In this document: positions 29,190 to 38,556 of the stretch, piece after piece
How positions within the stretch are numbered: the first letter of the stretch is position 1
Layout: each line of letters opens with the position of its first letter
Assembly: GCF_004123905.1 (NCBI RefSeq)
Contig: NZ_MZXW01000016.1
Location: 434,001-498,000, forward strand
DNA: 64,000 nt
Direction: 5' to 3'
From: Bradyrhizobium betae
Lineage (GTDB): Bacteria; Pseudomonadota; Alphaproteobacteria; Rhizobiales; Xanthobacteraceae
The notes under the pieces: model-generated
What the model was told of the DNA's origin: nothing
Databases searched by the model: none
Seen by the model: the letters and a program-made list of their open reading frames with translations, nothing else
Position numbers and translations under genes: made by a program

Positions 29190-30248
29190 ATGACACTTGC
29201 CGCAACCGAGCTTGCCTTTCGCGCCGCCAGCGTCGCGCTGCTGCTGGTGCTGGCAGCGTCATTGGTCGCCGATTTTCGCAACGTGCTGGCGGGGCGGCTG
29301 GGTGCTGCTCTCGCACTGGGCCTGGCCGCGCATGCGGCGAGCTATTCGATTGGTGTCACGTCGCGGATCCCGGCATCGCATGCGCCTCTGGTTGCGCTGT
29401 CGACCGGCAACATCGTGGTGTTCTGGCTGTTCACGCGCGCGCTGTTCGACGATGAGTTTCGCTTAAGCTGGTGGCACGGATGGATATGGGCGCTGGTGAC
29501 GGCGTTCAGCTTCGCAGGCTGCGTCTGGATTGCGCCTAGCGGTCACGTGCGGTTTTCCGTGACGGTGGTCAATTTGATCGTGCTCGGTTTCATCGCGCTT
29601 GCGATTGGGCCAACGATTGCCTCATGGCCGGCCGACCTGGTCGAGCGCCGCCGCCGCATTCGGGTCTTCATTGTCTGTGCCGGCGCGCTCTATGGCGGGG
29701 TGAATGCGTTGCTTCAGATTGCAGTTGCAGGCCAGCATGTCGGCGATGTCGCCGACACGATCAATGCCGGCGTGCTCGCCTGCATCGTCGCGGCCATCGC
29801 GTGGGCGATGATGCGCGTCGATGGCGCCGATCTGTTTCCTGCCGCTGAAGCCGCGCCGGCGATCGTTTTCAGTCAACCTGCGGCCGAGGACGCAGCCGAC
29901 CAGAAGCTGATCGATGCCCTGATGCGCTTGATGGCGGACGAGCGGGTCTATCGCCAGGAGAATATCACCATCGGTGTGCTGGCGGGCCGGTTGAAAATCC
30001 CCGAATACCGGCTGCGCCGGCTGATCAACCAGCGGCTCGGCTACCGCAACTTCAATGTGTTCCTGAACAACCACCGGATCGAGGAAGCCAAGGTTGCGCT
30101 TGCCGATCCCGCCCAGGCCGAGGTCCCCGTCATCACCATCGCGATGGATGCCGGCTTCCAGTCGCTCGGCCCGTTCAACCGCGCTTTCAAGGCGGTCACG
30201 GGCGTGACCCCGACGGAATACCGGCGGCTCAAGGCCGCGACGGCCTAG
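29190..30248 (+). CDS. Membrane-anchored AraC family transcriptional regulator
   Basis: The 352-residue protein has about six or seven hydrophobic segments in residues 1-215 (LAFRAASVALLLVLAASLV, WIWALVTAFSFAGCVWIA, FSVTVVNLIVLGFIALAI) and an AraC DNA-binding domain from about residue 240 to the end (ITIGVLAGRLKIPEYRLRRL, ITIAMDAGFQSLGPFNRAFKA, VTPTEYRR). This architecture implies control from the inner membrane. A GTG-started serine hydrolase gene follows 146 bp downstream on the same strand and may be its target. Confidence 0.9.
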   Translation: MTLAATELAFRAASVALLLVLAASLVADFRNVLAGRLGAALALGLAAHAASYSIGVTSRIPASHAPLVALSTGNIVVFWLFTRALFDDEFRLSWWHGWIWALVTAFSFAGCVWIAPSGHVRFSVTVVNLIVLGFIALAIGPTIASWPADLVERRRRIRVFIVCAGALYGGVNALLQIAVAGQHVGDVADTINAGVLACIVAAIAWAMMRVDGADLFPAAEAAPAIVFSQPAAEDAADQKLIDALMRLMADERVYRQENITIGVLAGRLKIPEYRLRRLINQRLGYRNFNVFLNNHRIEEAKVALADPAQAEVPVITIAMDAGFQSLGPFNRAFKAVTGVTPTEYRRLKAATA

Positions 30249-30394
30249 GTTTTTAGCCCGTTGAAATCACAGGGGAATTCCAAAATCGATTAGCCCCGGC
30301 CAGTTTCGACGAGGCCGATTTTCAAATCCGGCGAGCGCGTCCCGCCCGCATCCGGCTTGCTCTCCGGCATTGGCCCCGAAGCCGGAGAAAGCCC

Positions 30395-31822
30395 GTGACC
30401 CGCCGCCGCAAGATCATCCTCGCTACCACCGCCATTGCCTGTGCCGGCCTCGCGCTCGGCGCGGCGCGGGCCCGTGACGTGCCCAAGGTCGCCACCGGCT
30501 TCATCGCCGACATCCTGTGCTCGGAGACGTTCGTCTCCGGCCTCGATCCCAGGCGCGACCTCGACGAGACCACCGATGCGATGCCGGGCGTGGGCTTGTT
30601 GACCTGGGCCATGGACTATCAGGTCGATCGCGCGCGCAAGGACGTCACGGTGACGCTGTTCGGCATCGGCCGCAGCCATGCCGTCTATCGCGAGGGGCTC
30701 GGCTGCACGCTCGAGCACGGCGCGCCGCTCGTCGATGTCGCGCTGCCACCGGACGACAGGCAGCCGGCGCTCCTGCCCGAGATTGCCGGCCCGGCGGTCG
30801 TACCGCCGCAGAGCGCAGAGCTGTCGGCCGCCCTCGACCGCGCCTTCACCGAGCCCGCGCAGCCGCCCTACCGCCGCACGCGCGCGATCGTCGTCATGAA
30901 GGCCGGCCGCATCATTGCCGAGCGCTACGCCGACGGCATCGGCCCGGAGACGCCGCTGCTCGGCTTCTCCATGACGAAGTCGGTGATCTCGGCGCTGTCG
31001 GGCATCCTCGTGCGTCAGGCCAAGCTCAAGCTCGACGGGCCCGCGCCGGTCGCCGCCTGGCAAAACCCTGAGGATCCGCGCAATGCCATCACCGTCGATC
31101 AGTTGCTGCGTCATACCGCGGGCATCGCGCTCGGCAGTTCATTGCAGGCCTCGCTCGGCTCCGCACTCGAGCCGATCAACGCCATGAAATTTGCAGAGGG
31201 CGATATGGCGAGCTTTGCCGAGCGCGCGCCGCTTGCGACCGCGCCGGGCATGGCGTGGAATTATCACGACGGCAACTTCCTCATTCTCGCGCATCTGATC
31301 CGCAACGCCGCCGGCGGCAAGCCCGCGGATGCGCTTGCCTTCGCGCGCCGCGAATTGTTCGCGCCGCTCGGCATGCACCATGTCACGCTCCAGCTCGACG
31401 GCGCCGGCACCATCGAGGGTTCCAGCGAAATGCTGGCGTCCGCGCGCGACTGGGCGCGCTTCGGCCAGCTCTATCTCAATGACGGCGTCGCCGGCGGCAG
31501 GCGCATTTTGCCGGAGGGCTGGGTGAACTACTCCGCCACGGCCACGCCAAATGCCTGGGTCGGCATCGGCGCCGGCTTCTGGACCAACCAGGGAAACAGC
31601 TTTGGTGCAAAATTTCGCGCGGAGCATGGCTGGCCGCGCGATGCCTTCTTCGCCAAGGGCACGATCGGGCAGTACACGATCGTGATCCCCTCGGAGCAAC
31701 TGGTGATCGTGCGCCTCGGCCGCTCGCCGAACTTCCCGCCGGAAGCGGATGGCGTGTTCGATCTCGTCCGCGATGTGGTTGCGACAACGCGCGAGAAGGG
31801 GAAGCTGGCAGGGGTGAATTAG
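30395..31822 (+). CDS. Exported serine hydrolase (beta-lactamase fold, NylB-like)
   Basis: The 475-residue protein starts at GTG behind GGAGAA. A signal peptide is visible (KIILATTAIACAGLALGAARA). The SxxK motif is SMTK in LGFSMTKSVISALSG. Segments ITVDQLLRHTAG, WNYHDGNFLILAHLI and DAFFAKGTIGQYT match the 6-aminohexanoate-oligomer hydrolase/class C esterase group, with AKGTIGQ in the KTG position. Periplasmic location is expected. It ends 4 bp before the convergent MmgE/PrpD gene. Confidence 0.87.
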   Translation: MTRRRKIILATTAIACAGLALGAARARDVPKVATGFIADILCSETFVSGLDPRRDLDETTDAMPGVGLLTWAMDYQVDRARKDVTVTLFGIGRSHAVYREGLGCTLEHGAPLVDVALPPDDRQPALLPEIAGPAVVPPQSAELSAALDRAFTEPAQPPYRRTRAIVVMKAGRIIAERYADGIGPETPLLGFSMTKSVISALSGILVRQAKLKLDGPAPVAAWQNPEDPRNAITVDQLLRHTAGIALGSSLQASLGSALEPINAMKFAEGDMASFAERAPLATAPGMAWNYHDGNFLILAHLIRNAAGGKPADALAFARRELFAPLGMHHVTLQLDGAGTIEGSSEMLASARDWARFGQLYLNDGVAGGRRILPEGWVNYSATATPNAWVGIGAGFWTNQGNSFGAKFRAEHGWPRDAFFAKGTIGQYTIVIPSEQLVIVRLGRSPNFPPEADGVFDLVRDVVATTREKGKLAGVN

Positions 31823-31826
31823 GCTC

Positions 31827-33197
31827 CTAATGCCGCCCCAATTCCGTGGCCTTCGCCACGCGGTCAAATCGCTCCAGCGTCATGATCGCATCCGCAAATT
31901 TCTCCGCGCGCGCATTCAGCACCGGGCGCGCCAGCGTCAAAAACTTCTGCTGCATCGCCTGCGCGTCCGGGAAGGACGTCGGCTCGCCCGACGGATCGGC
32001 ATAGAGCCGCTCGTGCACGCCATCGTCCGTGGTGATGCTGACACGGGCGCCGAACGGATGGGTGCGGCCGACTTCGAGGCGGTCGTCCTGCACCACGTCG
32101 AACTTGTCGGCTAGCGCGTCGATGGCGGCATCGCCCAGGCGGCCGTAGTCGTCCCAGCCGAAAGAGCCCTGGTCGAGCGCCAGCGCGCCGGTGAAGAACA
32201 TCGAGAACTGGCCGCCGACGATCGAGGTCGGATGCCGCTTGGTCGCGGCATCGCCGGTCAGGGTGATGCCGTTGCGATGCAGGCCGATCTCGACGCGCTT
32301 GACCTGGCCGGGCGTCAGATTGTGCTCGCGCCGCATCGCGATCAGCGCGTCGATCGCGGCATGGGTGTAGCGGCAGCTCGGATAGGGTTTGACGCCGATC
32401 TTCATGGTCTCGTAGGTCTTGCCGAGCCCGACCACCGCCTTGTCCGGATGCGCGTCATCAGTGTAGCCGGCGAGCAGGCCGTGCTTGCCCTCGATCGATT
32501 CCGACGATCCCACGAAATCGTTACGTGCCAATGTTGCAGCAATCACGCCGTTCATCGCGGCGGCGCCGACCTGGTAGCGCTTGTTCCAGGCGCCGTTGAT
32601 CAGGAATTGGAGCGAGCCCGCGGCCTGGCTGCCGGAGACGCCGAAAGCTGAGATGATCTGCTGCTCCGTGAGACCGAACAGTTTGCCGGCTGTAGCCGCC
32701 GCGCCATAGGTGCCTGCGGTTGCGGTCGGATGAAAACCGCGCGCGTAATGCGAGGTCGGGTCGAGCGCATTGCCGAGCCGGCAGCAGACCTCATAGCCCG
32801 CCACGATCGCGGTCAGCACGTCGCGGCCGGACGCGCCGACCATCTCGCCGACGGCAAACGCGGCCGGAACCACCGGCGCGCTCGGATGCAGCGAGGAATC
32901 CGCATGAGTATCGTCGAAATCGAGGGAATGGCCGAGCGCGCCGTTGAGCAGGGCCGCAACCGCCGGCGTCCAGGTCTTGCTGTCGCCGAACACGGTGGAT
33001 TCGCCCCTGGTGTCGAGCGCCAGTGCCTCCAGCATCTTCAGGATCGACGGCGTGGATTCCGCCTCACGCCTCGCCCGGATGGCGCTGCCGAGGAAATCCA
33101 GCGTCAGCACCTTGGCGCGATCCAGCACCTCGGCCGGAATATCTTCGAACTTCAGATTAAAGACATAGGCGGCGAGCGTTGCGGTTTCGTGGGCCAT
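31827..33197 (-). CDS. MmgE/PrpD family protein
   Basis: The 456-residue protein belongs to the 2-methylcitrate dehydratase/PrpD-like fold family, whose members dehydrate or isomerise small polycarboxylates. Seen motifs are LDFLGSAIRARREAE, NGALGHSLDFDDTHADSSLHPSAPVVPAA, which is the MmgE/PrpD signature, and KPYPSCRYTHAAIDAL. No propionate or methylcitrate genes lie nearby, so its substrate is open. The start is not supported by a strong ribosome-binding site. Confidence 0.9.
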   Translation of the reverse strand: MAHETATLAAYVFNLKFEDIPAEVLDRAKVLTLDFLGSAIRARREAESTPSILKMLEALALDTRGESTVFGDSKTWTPAVAALLNGALGHSLDFDDTHADSSLHPSAPVVPAAFAVGEMVGASGRDVLTAIVAGYEVCCRLGNALDPTSHYARGFHPTATAGTYGAAATAGKLFGLTEQQIISAFGVSGSQAAGSLQFLINGAWNKRYQVGAAAMNGVIAATLARNDFVGSSESIEGKHGLLAGYTDDAHPDKAVVGLGKTYETMKIGVKPYPSCRYTHAAIDALIAMRREHNLTPGQVKRVEIGLHRNGITLTGDAATKRHPTSIVGGQFSMFFTGALALDQGSFGWDDYGRLGDAAIDALADKFDVVQDDRLEVGRTHPFGARVSITTDDGVHERLYADPSGEPTSFPDAQAMQQKFLTLARPVLNARAEKFADAIMTLERFDRVAKATELGRH

Positions 33198-33320
33198 CGT
33201 GTTTCCTCGTTTTGGCGGGCAAGTTAGGCGGGCTGATTTGGCCTTTCAAGCGGCCTTGGGGCCGCGGGCATCAGCCATGCTTTTGGCTGGTTGACGAGGA
33301 TGGGACCGGGGCTTTTGACG

Positions 33321-34436
33321 ATGATACGCGCAAGCGAGCTATTCGACCGGGTCTGGTCGCGCAGGACGCAATTGGGGCTGGCGGTCCGGGTCACGGTGGC
33401 GGCCACCGGTGCCTATGCGCTTGCTACCGCGCTCCACCTGCTGTTGCCGCTCTGGGCCGTGCTGACCTCCATCATCGTGACCCAGATGAGCGTTGGGCGC
33501 TCGCTGAAGGCGACGCGCGACTACATGCTCGGCACGATCGGCGGCGCGATCTATGGCGGCGCGATCGCAATCCTGATCCCCTATTCCGGCGAGCTGGGCC
33601 TGCTGGCTCTGCTGGTGCTGGCCGTGGCCCCGCTTGCCTTTGTTGCGGCGATCTATCCGAACTTAAGTTCTGCAACGGTGACGGCGGTGATCGTGCTGGT
33701 GCTTCCGACCATGCATCATGCCGATCCCATGGCCTCGGCGATCGATCGGGTCAGCGAGGTCTCGGTCGGCGCGGTGACGGGACTGCTGGTCTCGTTCCTG
33801 GTGCTGCCGTCGCGCGCGGTGCGGCAGATCCGCGCCAGCGCGGCCAGGCTGCTCGAGCTGATCGCGGAGGCCTTCACCGAGCTGCTCGCGGGCCTCACGC
33901 GCGGCCGCGACAACGATGCGTTGCATCGGATTCAGGACGGCATCGGCACCGCGATGGTCGGCATGAATACGATCGGCGCCGAAGCCGAGCGCGAGCGCTC
34001 TGCGCGATTGTCGAGCGGGCCGGATACGGGCCCGTTGCTGCGAACGATTTTGCGGCTGCGCCACGACGTCGTGATGATCGGCCGCGCCACCGTGGTGCCG
34101 TTGCCGGTCGAGGTGCAGGTCAGGCTTGCGGCACCCCTCGCAGAGGTCAGCGCCGCGATCGTGCGCTTCTTGAAGTCCGCGGCCGAAGCCATGCGCGAAG
34201 GCGCCGGCGCGCCGCCGATCCATCCCGTCCACGTCGCGCTCCAGCATTATGCCGAGGCGGTCGCCGCCGTCCGCCATGACGGCCTGCTCCGCGGCCATCC
34301 CGGCGATACTGCGGAACGTTTCTTCGCGCTCGGCTTTTCGCTGGAGCAGATGCACCAGAATCTCTGCGATCTCGATCGGGTCGTCGGCGAATGGTCGGAA
34401 GCGGCGGCGGATGGGTCGGTGAAGGTCGCCGAGTGA
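33321..34436 (+). CDS. FUSC family inner-membrane protein
   Basis: The protein (371 residues from MIRASELFDRVWSR; alternatives at ATG 33300 and TTG 33291) has six or so hydrophobic segments in residues 20-170, such as YALATALHLLLPLWAVLTSI and ALLVLAVAPLAFVAAIYP, then a cytoplasmic helical half. The DYMLGTIGGAIYG segment matches the FUSC/YccS family related to aromatic-acid exporter AaeB. The partner membrane-fusion protein is absent. Its role is probably efflux of an aromatic or fusaric acid-like compound. Confidence 0.82.
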   Translation: MIRASELFDRVWSRRTQLGLAVRVTVAATGAYALATALHLLLPLWAVLTSIIVTQMSVGRSLKATRDYMLGTIGGAIYGGAIAILIPYSGELGLLALLVLAVAPLAFVAAIYPNLSSATVTAVIVLVLPTMHHADPMASAIDRVSEVSVGAVTGLLVSFLVLPSRAVRQIRASAARLLELIAEAFTELLAGLTRGRDNDALHRIQDGIGTAMVGMNTIGAEAERERSARLSSGPDTGPLLRTILRLRHDVVMIGRATVVPLPVEVQVRLAAPLAEVSAAIVRFLKSAAEAMREGAGAPPIHPVHVALQHYAEAVAAVRHDGLLRGHPGDTAERFFALGFSLEQMHQNLCDLDRVVGEWSEAAADGSVKVAE

Positions 34437-34437
34437 G

Positions 34438-35088
34438 CTAGCGCCGCGCGAGCCCCTTCGCCTGCATGCGCCAGACCAGCAAATCGATGCGGTCCTGGCC
34501 GAAGAACGGCTCGTTCTCGAACACGAAGGTCGGCACGCCCCAATGGCCTGATGCGGCGTGGTCCTTTTCGTTCTCCGCGATCACCTGCTCGTAGCGATCC
34601 GGATCGGCGCTGATCGCGGCATCCATCGCGGCAAGATCGAAGCCGGCTTTCTCGGCGGCGCGCGCGAGATGATCACCCTCGTTCCATCCCGCCACCGATC
34701 CGTCCCACAGCACGCGCGCGATCGCGTCGGTGAATGCGAGTGCGCGTCCCTCGAGCTGTGCCATCGCCCCCAGCCGGGTCAGGCGGTGGATGTAGGGCTG
34801 CTCGGCCGCGACATCGAACGTCGTCTTGTCCTGGACGATCGGATCGGGCCGTGGAAAGCGGAACGGAATGCCCGCGTGCTGCGCCACGCGCGTGCTGTCG
34901 AGCACCACATAGCGAATGAAGTTCGGGCTGGCCTTCTTGAAGAAGCCGGGCACGCGGACCGCGAGCGGATAGACCGGCCGCAAATTCACCGCGAGATCAT
35001 ATTCTTCGACGAGCTTGAGCGTCTTCGGCAGCGCCAGATAGCTGAACGGGCTGCGGAAGGAAAAGAACAGGTCGACGGACAGCGTCAC
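34438..35088 (-). CDS. 2-hydroxychromene-2-carboxylate isomerase-like DsbA family protein
   Basis: The 216-residue protein has a thioredoxin-fold with an inserted helical domain. The N-terminal SFRSPFSYLALP replaces the CxxC of DsbA with SxxS, the feature of HCCA isomerases (kappa-class GST type). The ending GVPTFVFENEPFFGQDRID is the DsbA-family closing motif. It is the last gene of a three-gene operon with 4-bp overlaps, after MATE and DUF2867 genes, and it ends close to convergent FUSC gene. Natural substrate unknown. Confidence 0.88.
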   Translation of the reverse strand: MTLSVDLFFSFRSPFSYLALPKTLKLVEEYDLAVNLRPVYPLAVRVPGFFKKASPNFIRYVVLDSTRVAQHAGIPFRFPRPDPIVQDKTTFDVAAEQPYIHRLTRLGAMAQLEGRALAFTDAIARVLWDGSVAGWNEGDHLARAAEKAGFDLAAMDAAISADPDRYEQVIAENEKDHAASGHWGVPTFVFENEPFFGQDRIDLLVWRMQAKGLARR

Positions 35089-35573
35089 CGCGCCGGCTCC
35101 ACGATGTCTCCCATCATGCTGCGGGCCACGAGCTTGTGGAACGGCACGATCAGCGTGAGATAGGCGCGCCCGAGCAGGTTATTGGTCCGCACCAACGTGG
35201 TCAATGTGACCCGCCGGTCGGCCGCATCGCCGGCGACGTCAACCACGACGCGGAAATCGAGATGGTAATCGTCAAAGCCTGCGATCAGCCGCTCCGGTGT
35301 TTCGCTCAGCACTGGAAACAGGCCGATCATCCCGTGCGGAGCCGGAGCACCTTCGCCCGATGTCTTCAGTCCGAAGGGTTTCACCAGAATGTTGCGCAAG
35401 CGCGTCAGCGCATCGATCCAGCGCGGCCCGTGCAGCACCATTCGGGTGCAGGCCTCTCGGGCGCTCAATTGCGTCGTGCCGACCTCCACACGAAACGCGT
35501 CGATGAACTGCGCGCCCGATAGCACCGTACCGGTATCGACATCGGGGGTGACTTCGCGAACGGGTCCTGTCAT
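35085..35573 (-). CDS. DUF2867 domain-containing protein
   Basis: The 162-residue protein starts at MTGPVREVTPDVD, where ATGA overlaps the MATE stop; the open frame upstream of that is shadow of the MATE gene. The sequence GAQFIDAFRVEV...YHLDFRVVVDVAG and VRTNNLLGRAYLTLIVPFHKLVARSMM fit DUF2867, a family with a lipid-binding-like fold and no assigned function. It is flanked by MATE and HCCA-isomerase-like genes in one operon. Confidence 0.85.
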   Translation of the reverse strand: MTGPVREVTPDVDTGTVLSGAQFIDAFRVEVGTTQLSAREACTRMVLHGPRWIDALTRLRNILVKPFGLKTSGEGAPAPHGMIGLFPVLSETPERLIAGFDDYHLDFRVVVDVAGDAADRRVTLTTLVRTNNLLGRAYLTLIVPFHKLVARSMMGDIVEPAR

Positions 35574-36964
35574 TCCGCCAGTCTGCGCGTCAGCATCCGG
35601 AAGCGCAAGATCAACAACCCGGCATAGACGAACGTCCCGACCGAGAATCCGATCCAGACGCCGACCGCGCCAAGGTGCGCGTTGAACGCCAGCACCCAGC
35701 CGACGGGAAATGCGACGCACCAATAGCCGATTGCCGCGAACACCAGTGTCATCCTGGTGTCATTGATGCCGCGCAGCGCGCCGCCCATGATGGTCTGGAG
35801 GCCGTCGGCGATGAAGAAGGTCGCGCCCACCACCAGCAATGTCGCCGTCAGCTCGATGGTTGCCGAGCTGGCCTCGCCAGAGCCGAAGAACAACCGTCCC
35901 AGCTGGTAGCGACTGAGGATGATGGCGACCGTCAGCGCCGAGACCAGGACGACCCCAAGCACCGCCGCGGCCAGCCCTGCGCGCTTCACCGCGGCGGGGT
36001 CGTTGCGGCCGAAGGCGTGGCCGACCCGCACGGTGGCGGCCATGCCGATGCCGAGCGGCACCATGAACAGCACGGCGGTGATCTGGAGCGCGATCTGATG
36101 CGCGGCGATCGCAGCGGTCGAGATCAGCCCCATCAGCAGCGCGGCGGACGAGAACAGACCATATTCCAGCAGCAGGGAAAACGAGATCGGTGCACCGATC
36201 GCGAGAAGCTCGCGCATCAAGGGCCAGTCGATCCGCCACAGATGAGCCAGCGGGTGATAGTCCGCGAACGGCTTTCGCCATGCGGCGATGGCGAGCGCGG
36301 CGAGGAAGGTGCCGAGATTGACCAGCGTGGTTGCAAGCCCCGCGCCGAACAGGCCGAGCTCCGGCAAGCCGAACAGGCCGTGGATGAGGGCGTAGACCAA
36401 CACCGCATTGACCGGGATCGCGGCAAGCGTGATCCACAGCGGCGCCTGCGGCCGGTTCACCGCGCTCATCATGCTGCGCAGCGCGATGAAGCCGAGTGCC
36501 GGCGCGATGCCCCAGGCCAACCCGTAGAGATAGCGCTGGGCGAGTGCGGCCGATTGCGGTGCCTGGCCGAGTGCGATCAGGATGTGCTCGCCATAGAGCG
36601 GCGAAGCCATCATCGGCAGCGAGATCAGCAGCGCGACCCACAGGCCGACGCGCAGGGAATGGCGGATGCGCCTGACATCGCCGGCGCCGAAGGCCTGCGC
36701 GGCCAGCGGCGACACCGCAGCCATCAATCCCAGCCCGAAAGTGAAGCTGACGAAATAGACCGTATGCGCCAGCGCTGCCGCTGCGACCGCATCCTCGCCG
36801 AGCCGCCCGATCAGTGCGAGGTCGGTCGTGATCATTGCGATCTGCCCGAGCTGCGTCAGCATCATCGGCACGGCCAGCCGCAAGGTCTCGACGAACTCCT
36901 CGGCGAGATGGTTTTGCGGCATGCCGGCTTGCGGCTGCGAATGATGTTGCACGGTGTCGAGCAT
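35570..36964 (-). CDS. MATE family multidrug efflux transporter
   Basis: This 464-residue inner-membrane protein has 12 predicted hydrophobic segments and the two-fold MATE pattern (LAVPMMLTQLGQIAMITTDLALIG; ISFSLLLEYGLFSSAALLMG). NorM-like features include ALVYALIHGLFG and the LGVVLVSALTV repeat. It exports cationic compounds in exchange for sodium or protons. It is the first gene of an operon with DUF2867 and HCCA isomerase-like genes, and its start may alternatively be Met15. Confidence 0.93.
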   Translation of the reverse strand: MLDTVQHHSQPQAGMPQNHLAEEFVETLRLAVPMMLTQLGQIAMITTDLALIGRLGEDAVAAAALAHTVYFVSFTFGLGLMAAVSPLAAQAFGAGDVRRIRHSLRVGLWVALLISLPMMASPLYGEHILIALGQAPQSAALAQRYLYGLAWGIAPALGFIALRSMMSAVNRPQAPLWITLAAIPVNAVLVYALIHGLFGLPELGLFGAGLATTLVNLGTFLAALAIAAWRKPFADYHPLAHLWRIDWPLMRELLAIGAPISFSLLLEYGLFSSAALLMGLISTAAIAAHQIALQITAVLFMVPLGIGMAATVRVGHAFGRNDPAAVKRAGLAAAVLGVVLVSALTVAIILSRYQLGRLFFGSGEASSATIELTATLLVVGATFFIADGLQTIMGGALRGINDTRMTLVFAAIGYWCVAFPVGWVLAFNAHLGAVGVWIGFSVGTFVYAGLLILRFRMLTRRLAE

Positions 36965-36993
36965 GGCCGGCTGATTAGCACAACCGGGCTTGC

Positions 36994-37111
36994 GTGTCCC
37001 GGACGCGCGAAGCGCGAGCCGGGACCCAGAAATCGCGAGCTCGGTTCCGCACGTATGGGCCCCGGCTCAGCAGCGCATCACTTGCGTGCTGCGCTGCGTC
37101 CGGGGCACGAG
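36994..37111. repeat. Palindromic repeat, family D
   Basis: GTCCCGGACGCGCGAAGCGCGAGCC at the left and GCGCTGCGTCCGGGGCACGAG at the right, around GGGCCCCGGCTCAGCAGCGCA, form imperfect inverted repeats of a type familiar in Bradyrhizobium. It lies between murA and the MATE gene and is present once in this window. Confidence 0.7.
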
Positions 37112-37136
37112 ACCGTTTCTGAAAGGGAAGAGAAGA

Positions 37137-38432
37137 TCAGCCCTTCCGTTCCGGCACGCGCTTGATCTTCGCGCCGAGCGCGTTCAGCCGTTCGTCGATG
37201 CGTTCGTAGCCGCGCTCGATCTGGTCGGCGTTGTTGATGGTGGAGGTGCCCTCGGCGCAGACCGCCGCAAGCAGCATCGCCATGCCGGCGCGGATGTCGG
37301 GCGAGATCATCGATGCGCCGCGCAGCCGGCTGGGACCTGCGATGATGGCGCGATGCGGGTCGCACAAAACGATGCGCGCGCCCATCGCGATCAGCTTGTC
37401 GACGAAGAACATCCTGGATTCGAACATCTTCTCGAACATCAGGATCACGCCCTCGCATTGCGTGGCGGTGACGATCGCGATCGACATCAGATCGGCCGGG
37501 AAGGCTGGCCAAGGCTGGTCTTCCAGCTTCGGCACGTGGCCGCCGAAATCGTCCTGGATCTTCAATGTTTGATTGGAGGGCACGATGAGGTCGTCGCCCT
37601 CGACGCGGCAGACGATGCCGAGCCGCTCAAACCCCATGCGGATCGAGCGCAGATGCTCGACGCCGGCGCGCGTGATGCGAAGCTGCGAGCGCGTCACTGC
37701 GGCCAGACCGATCAGCGAGCCGACCTCGATATGGTCGGGCTGGATCCGGTAGGTCGTGCCACCGAGCGTCGCCGGCCCATGAATGATCATGGTGTTGGTG
37801 CCGATGCCCTCGATCTTCGCGCCGAGCGCCACGAGAAAGTTGGCGAGGTCCTGCACATGCGGCTCGGAGGCCGCGTTGCGCAAGTAAGTGACGCCGTCGG
37901 CGGCGACCGCCGCGACCAGCGCGTTCTCGGTTGCGGTGACGCTCGGCTCGTCCAAAAACACGTCGGCACCGGCGAGCCTGGCCGCGCGAAATTCCAGCCG
38001 GTCGGTCGCGATAACTTTGGCGCCAAGCTGTTCCAGCGCCAGCACATGGGTGTCGAGCCGGCGGCGGCCGATGACGTCGCCGCCCGGCGGCGGCAGCATC
38101 ACTTCGCCGCAGCGCGCGAGCAGGGGCCCCGCGAGCAGGATCGAGGCGCGGATGCGCACGCACAGCTCGGGGTCGAGGTCGGCGGCGCGGATGCTCTTGG
38201 CGTGGATATGAAGCGTGTTGCGGGCGGTCCATTCCGCAGACGCGCCGACCGAGCGGATCAGCTCGACCAGCGTCTCGGTGTCGCGGATCCGAGGCACGTT
38301 TTCCAGCGTCACCGGATGCTCGGTGAGCAGGGCGGCCGCGATGATCGGCAGCGCCGAATTCTTGTTGCCGGACGGCTCGATCGAGCCCGAGAGCCGGTGA
38401 CCGCCCTCGACGATGTACTGGATGGGCGCCAA
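37137..38432 (-). CDS. murA: UDP-N-acetylglucosamine 1-carboxyvinyltransferase (MurA), Asp-type active site
   Basis: MurA transfers enolpyruvate from PEP to UDP-GlcNAc, the first committed step of peptidoglycan synthesis. The 431-residue protein starts at TTG (38432), reading MAPIQYIVEGGHRLSGSIEP; upstream frame has no ATG or conservation. Lys and Asn of SGNKNSALP, the Asp in FPADL, and Arg in PDIRAGMAM are kept. At the position of E. coli Cys115, PGGCTIGARPVDLH is replaced by PGGDVIGRRRLDTH, so the residue is Asp119. Asp here gives fosfomycin resistance in known MurA enzymes. It may be the second MurA of the genome. Confidence 0.93.
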   Translation of the reverse strand: MAPIQYIVEGGHRLSGSIEPSGNKNSALPIIAAALLTEHPVTLENVPRIRDTETLVELIRSVGASAEWTARNTLHIHAKSIRAADLDPELCVRIRASILLAGPLLARCGEVMLPPPGGDVIGRRRLDTHVLALEQLGAKVIATDRLEFRAARLAGADVFLDEPSVTATENALVAAVAADGVTYLRNAASEPHVQDLANFLVALGAKIEGIGTNTMIIHGPATLGGTTYRIQPDHIEVGSLIGLAAVTRSQLRITRAGVEHLRSIRMGFERLGIVCRVEGDDLIVPSNQTLKIQDDFGGHVPKLEDQPWPAFPADLMSIAIVTATQCEGVILMFEKMFESRMFFVDKLIAMGARIVLCDPHRAIIAGPSRLRGASMISPDIRAGMAMLLAAVCAEGTSTINNADQIERGYERIDERLNALGAKIKRVPERKG

Positions 38433-38556
38433 GTGGATTCTCGCTGTGCTGTTGGGTGGACCGGGCCTGTTTCGGAGGCGGAAACTACAGAGAATTGAGC
38501 GCGGTAGCAATTGTGTTGGGCGCAGTTCGGCCGCGTCGACCGCCTTCGGCGGGGCA

